Assembly (NCBI RefSeq): GCF_003383615.1
Contig: NZ_QNUL01000016.1
Coordinates: 82,504-146,503 of the forward strand
Direction of reading: 5' to 3'
DNA from: Dyadobacter luteus
Lineage (GTDB): Bacteria; Bacteroidota; Bacteroidia; Cytophagales; Spirosomataceae
DNA: 64,000 nucleotides
The notes under the pieces are model-generated. The model saw only the letters and a program-made list of their open reading frames with translations. It had not been told where the DNA came from and ran no database searches. Below are positions 61,359 through 64,000 of this stretch, in pieces (positions within the stretch are counted from its first letter, which is position 1; each line of letters starts with the position of its first letter). A program made the position numbers and the translations under genes.

Positions 61359-61486
61359 AAAATTTGGTTCACGTTTATATAAAGACAGAACTTTGTCTTT
61401 AAGTTAGTGGTTTGAACAGAGTCTGTTTTGCCGAACTCACGCAATGATTTGCGAAAATAAGCATAAACTATATAACAAAGAAGTTC

Positions 61487-62578
61487 ATGTGGCTAGAAAA
61501 GCTCCATCTTACATACTTTAAGAACCACGAGGAGCGGGCATTTGTCTTTGGAACACATGTGAATTGCCTGGTTGGAGAGAACGGAAGTGGCAAAACAAAC
61601 CTTCTGGATGCTATTTATTTTCTAACCCTTACCAAAAGCGCCTTCCAGAGTCAGGATGCACTCGCTATACGCCACGAAAGTGATTTTTTTGTAATTGACG
61701 GAATTTTTAAAGAGCCGGAGCGGAACATTCAGATTACCTGCAGCCTTCAGCGTGGTCAGAGGAAGGTTTTTATGGCCGACAAAAAAAACTACGAACGCCT
61801 CAGCGAACATATCGGCCGTTTTCCTTTGGTCCTGATTGCTCCCAATGATACAGATTTGATTCGCGACGGCAGTGAAGAGCGCAGGCGTTTTTTTGACGGA
61901 GTACTTGCGCAGGCTGTACCCGATTACCTTCAGAATTTGCTACAATACAACAAACTACTGGTACAGCGTAATAGCCTCCTCAAATTATTTTCGGACAGAA
62001 ATTATGTAGATAACGACTTGCTTGATACTTACGATGAGCCTTTGGTGGATTTGTCTGTCCGGATATTCAAGTCTAGAACTGATTTTATGAGTCAGTTTCT
62101 CCCACTTTTCCAAAGACATTATGGATTTATCAGTAATGAAAAAGAAGATGTGGTTGTAAAATATGAAACAGAAGTATCGGAAGCCGGCTTCTCAGACGAT
62201 TTTCTCTCACATCGTCAGCGGGACCTGCATGCCCAGCGCACTGGTAAAGGAATCCACAAAGACGATTTCGGATTTGAAATTGACGGTGTTTCTTTGAAGA
62301 AATTTGGCTCGCAGGGTCAGCAAAAATCCTTTGTAATCGCCCTGAAACTGGCTCAGTTTGAGCTTTTAAAGATCGAAAAAGGAAAAACGCCGATTATTCT
62401 TCTTGATGATATTTTTGACAAGCTGGACGATAAACGCATACACAAGCTCATCGAATTGATAGATACCGGATTTCTCGGCCAGGTGTTCATTACAGACGCA
62501 CGTCCTGAACGCTCTGCCAAAATACTGGAAAATGTGAAGGCAGATGTGCGATTTTTTGAAATTGAAAAAATGATTTAA
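61487..62578 (+). CDS. recF: DNA replication/repair protein RecF
   Basis: 363 residues. Walker A GENGSGKT at 30-37, ABC signature GSQGQQKSFVIALKLA, and Walker B PIILLDDIFDKLD near 303-315. It loads RecA at single-strand gaps together with RecO and RecR. As usual outside the Proteobacteria, dnaA and dnaN are not next to it. Stop codon falls inside the 23-bp palindrome at 62574-62623. Confidence 0.95.
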   Translation: MWLEKLHLTYFKNHEERAFVFGTHVNCLVGENGSGKTNLLDAIYFLTLTKSAFQSQDALAIRHESDFFVIDGIFKEPERNIQITCSLQRGQRKVFMADKKNYERLSEHIGRFPLVLIAPNDTDLIRDGSEERRRFFDGVLAQAVPDYLQNLLQYNKLLVQRNSLLKLFSDRNYVDNDLLDTYDEPLVDLSVRIFKSRTDFMSQFLPLFQRHYGFISNEKEDVVVKYETEVSEAGFSDDFLSHRQRDLHAQRTGKGIHKDDFGFEIDGVSLKKFGSQGQQKSFVIALKLAQFELLKIEKGKTPIILLDDIFDKLDDKRIHKLIELIDTGFLGQVFITDARPERSAKILENVKADVRFFEIEKMI

Positions 62579-62623
62579 ACGCAGTGCTCATGAAATTGTA
62601 ATTTCATGAGCACTGCGTTTAAA
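62574..62623. terminator. Bidirectional terminator between recF and the guanylyltransferase gene
   Basis: A perfect 23-bp inverted repeat, TTTAAACGCAGTGCTCATG... (62574-62596) and its complement (62601-62623), with a 4-nt TGTA loop. It contains the recF stop codon. T runs are short (TTTAAA). Confidence 0.75.
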
Positions 62624-62631
62624 CTCAACTT

Positions 62632-63699
62632 TTATACATACTTAGAATCCAGTTCCTTCGCCTGAGCAACAAATTCCTTCACTTTTTGCTCATCTTCCTT
62701 TTTGCAGATCATCAGCACGCCATCATACTCTGCAACTATAAACCCGTCAAGACCATTAACCACTACCAGCTTTTCAGAAGGCGTTTTAATAATAGAGTTG
62801 GTTGTATTGTGCAAAATCAGGTTCCCTTCTGTTACATTCTGATTCTCGTCTTTCTCCGATACTTCGTAGAGTGATTTCCAGGTTCCAAGATCCGACCAGC
62901 CAAAACTGCTTAATACCACATGGACATTATCCGCCTTTTCCATAATACCATTATCCACGGAAATACTTCCGCAATGTTGATAAGCCCTTTCGATGAAAGA
63001 CTCTTCAGATGGCTGATAATAGTGGGGGCTACCTGCTTCAAAAATCTCAGCGATTTCAGGCTGATGCTGCTCCAGCGCCTTTTTAAAAGATTTAATGTTC
63101 CAGATAAAAATACCCGCGTTCCAAACAAAATCACCGCTATCCAGAAATTGTAGCGCTAGCTCCAGCTGAGGTTTTTCTGTAAAAGATTTTACCTTTTTAA
63201 CGGTTAACTTATCTGGGATATATTGGATGTACCCATATCCTGTATCAGGCCGCGTAGGCTGAATACCAAGAGTTACCAGAATATCGTCAGTCCTGGCAGC
63301 GCCCAGTGCAATTCGTACAGTATCTCTGAATACCTCTTCATTTAATATGATGTGATCTGCCGGAGCTACGACCACATTAGCATCGGGATTTTTAGATGCT
63401 ATTTTGTAACAAGCATAAGCAATACAAGGAGCTGTATTCCGGCGGTTTGGTTCCAGCAATATCTGCTCATCCTTCAAAGCGGGAATCTGTTCCTTTACTA
63501 GATCCTTGTATTCCTGACTTGTAACAATATAAATATTTTCAATCGGACAAACACCGTCGAACCTGTCAACTGTTTGTTGTAAAAGTGTCTTTCCTGTTCC
63601 TAAGACATCATGAAATTGCTTGGGGAAGTCGGTTCGGCTAAAAGGCCAGAACCTCGTTCCTACGCCACCGGCCATGATGATTACGTGTGTTTCCTTCAT
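62632..63699 (-). CDS. manC: Mannose-1-phosphate guanylyltransferase
   Basis: 355 residues, nucleotidyltransferase domain only; the C-terminal isomerase domain of bifunctional ManC is absent. MAGGVGTRFWPFSRTDFPKQF (9-29) is the pyrophosphorylase motif, and FTEKPQLELALQFLDSGDFVWNAGIFIW is characteristic of the type. It makes GDP-mannose from GTP and mannose-1-phosphate for glycan synthesis. A -7 element TAGCTTTG (minus strand, 63744-63737) precedes it. NudK in this window could degrade its product. Confidence 0.93.
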   Translation of the reverse strand: MKETHVIIMAGGVGTRFWPFSRTDFPKQFHDVLGTGKTLLQQTVDRFDGVCPIENIYIVTSQEYKDLVKEQIPALKDEQILLEPNRRNTAPCIAYACYKIASKNPDANVVVAPADHIILNEEVFRDTVRIALGAARTDDILVTLGIQPTRPDTGYGYIQYIPDKLTVKKVKSFTEKPQLELALQFLDSGDFVWNAGIFIWNIKSFKKALEQHQPEIAEIFEAGSPHYYQPSEESFIERAYQHCGSISVDNGIMEKADNVHVVLSSFGWSDLGTWKSLYEVSEKDENQNVTEGNLILHNTTNSIIKTPSEKLVVVNGLDGFIVAEYDGVLMICKKEDEQKVKEFVAQAKELDSKYV

Positions 63700-63736
63700 T
63701 ATTTATATGCAATATGTTTTTAGCTATAAACTTTGG

Positions 63737-63744
63737 CAAAGCTA
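63737..63744 (-). promoter_or_regulatory. -7 element of the guanylyltransferase gene
   Basis: TAGCTTTG on the minus strand matches TAnnTTTG, 38 bp upstream of the ATG at 63699. No -33 TTTG at the usual spacing. Confidence 0.35.
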
Positions 63745-63943
63745 AGGATTATGGAGAAATAAGCTCTGCTAAAGTCAAAAGGTTACAAAGGAATCACTCC
63801 TTATAATTCCTAAAAGTTGTATAGCAATAACTGATATTTTCACCTGTTTAGGCAGGAATTGCATTTTATAAATACCTTTCCTTTTAAAATTATAATTTTT
63901 TAATATTTAAAGAAAAAATATAATAATACTAATTACAATTTAA

Positions 63944-64000
63944 ATGGACGTATTCTTAATATATGGAAAACAGGTAAGTGAAATTACGTTGTCAACTGAT
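63944..64000 (+). CDS. Possible start of a gene running off the right edge
   Basis: ATG 63944, immediately after an in-frame TAA, opens 19 sense codons (MDVFLIYGKQVSEITLSTD) to the window end. The sequence before it is very AT rich, as for an intergenic region with a promoter. Too short to identify. The 63700-63943 stretch before it holds nothing else I can support beyond the promoter motif at 63737-63744. Confidence 0.3.
   Translation, partial: MDVFLIYGKQVSEITLSTD

Noticed and set aside
61487..62578. recF as marker of the replication origin
   Set aside because: No dnaA, dnaN, gyrB or DnaA-box cluster nearby; recF is often away from oriC in Bacteroidota.
1..64000. CRISPR arrays, rRNA genes and complete insertion sequences
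   Set aside because: No regularly spaced 25-40 bp repeats, no rRNA-like segments and no transposase frame were seen in any gene gap.

Overview
The window is a 64 kb piece of a Bacteroidota chromosome, most likely family Spirosomaceae and Dyadobacter-like. This rests on several things. Promoters look like TTTG - about 20 nt - TAnnTTTG, and most starts lack Shine-Dalgarno sites. The genes have recognisable Bacteroidota types and orders: rnc-fabF-acpP transcribed together, a CBS-domain gene before nadK, xerC next to rpsU, a DUF5118/4953-type zinc metalloprotease, and SIMPL and YtxH proteins. Base composition is moderate (low to mid 40s % GC by eye). The genus is inference; phylum is close to certain. 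The content is almost wholly housekeeping. I saw no prophage, CRISPR array, complete insertion sequence, rRNA or tRNA.

Layout. 1-4.4 kb: the end of a MeaB-type GTPase, a lipocalin-like lipoprotein, an unlisted 39-residue membrane protein coupled to a lipid kinase, a SUI1/eIF1-like factor and a MacB-type permease. 4.6-10.3 kb: gamma-glutamyltransferase, DUF985 cupin, DeoR regulator divergent from NudK, YtxH and SIMPL proteins, MarR regulator. 10.4-15.9 kb: PEP carboxylase, XerC, ribosomal protein S21, Ppx/GppA phosphatase, and a toxin-antitoxin pair whose YoeB-type toxin carries a one-base frameshift. 16-26 kb: large metalloprotease, M23 peptidase, Fsr-like exporter with FadR regulator, SDR, S41 protease, acetoacetyl-CoA synthetase. 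26.5-35.7 kb: RluB-type pseudouridine synthase with a long basic tail, HtrA, Hsp20, rnc-fabF-acpP, kdsA overlapping a PAP2 phosphatase, TAG glycosylase. 35.7-47.5 kb: glycerophosphodiesterase-esterase fusion, PfkB kinase, cysS, DUF192, M28 peptidase, PBP1C, glpK and a DEDDh exonuclease. 47.6-53 kb: nuoKLMN as a separate unit. 53-63.7 kb: soluble CapD-like enzyme, alpha/beta hydrolase, CBS protein, nadK, Ala-Glu epimerase, PLP enzyme, tatC, pdhA, recF and mannose-1-phosphate guanylyltransferase.

How the genes work together: envelope and peptidoglycan functions recur (kdsA and PAP2 for lipopolysaccharide; PBP1C; gamma-glutamyltransferase and dipeptide epimerase for peptide recycling; HtrA, S41 and M23 peptidases), beside central metabolism (PEP carboxylase, PDH E1 alpha, acetoacetyl-CoA synthetase, glycerol kinase, the membrane arm of complex I).

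The most unusual signals are non-coding. A 140-bp candidate miniature transposable element at 18593-18732 is flanked by a 7-bp direct repeat and supplies the last base of the metalloprotease stop codon. A tandemly duplicated, inverted-repeat-bounded element lies at 44705-44944. A helically phased TGAC decamer array lies at 42291-42366. Paired GACA-N3-TGTC-like palindromes sit upstream of hsp20. I did not find a clearly new multi-gene system.
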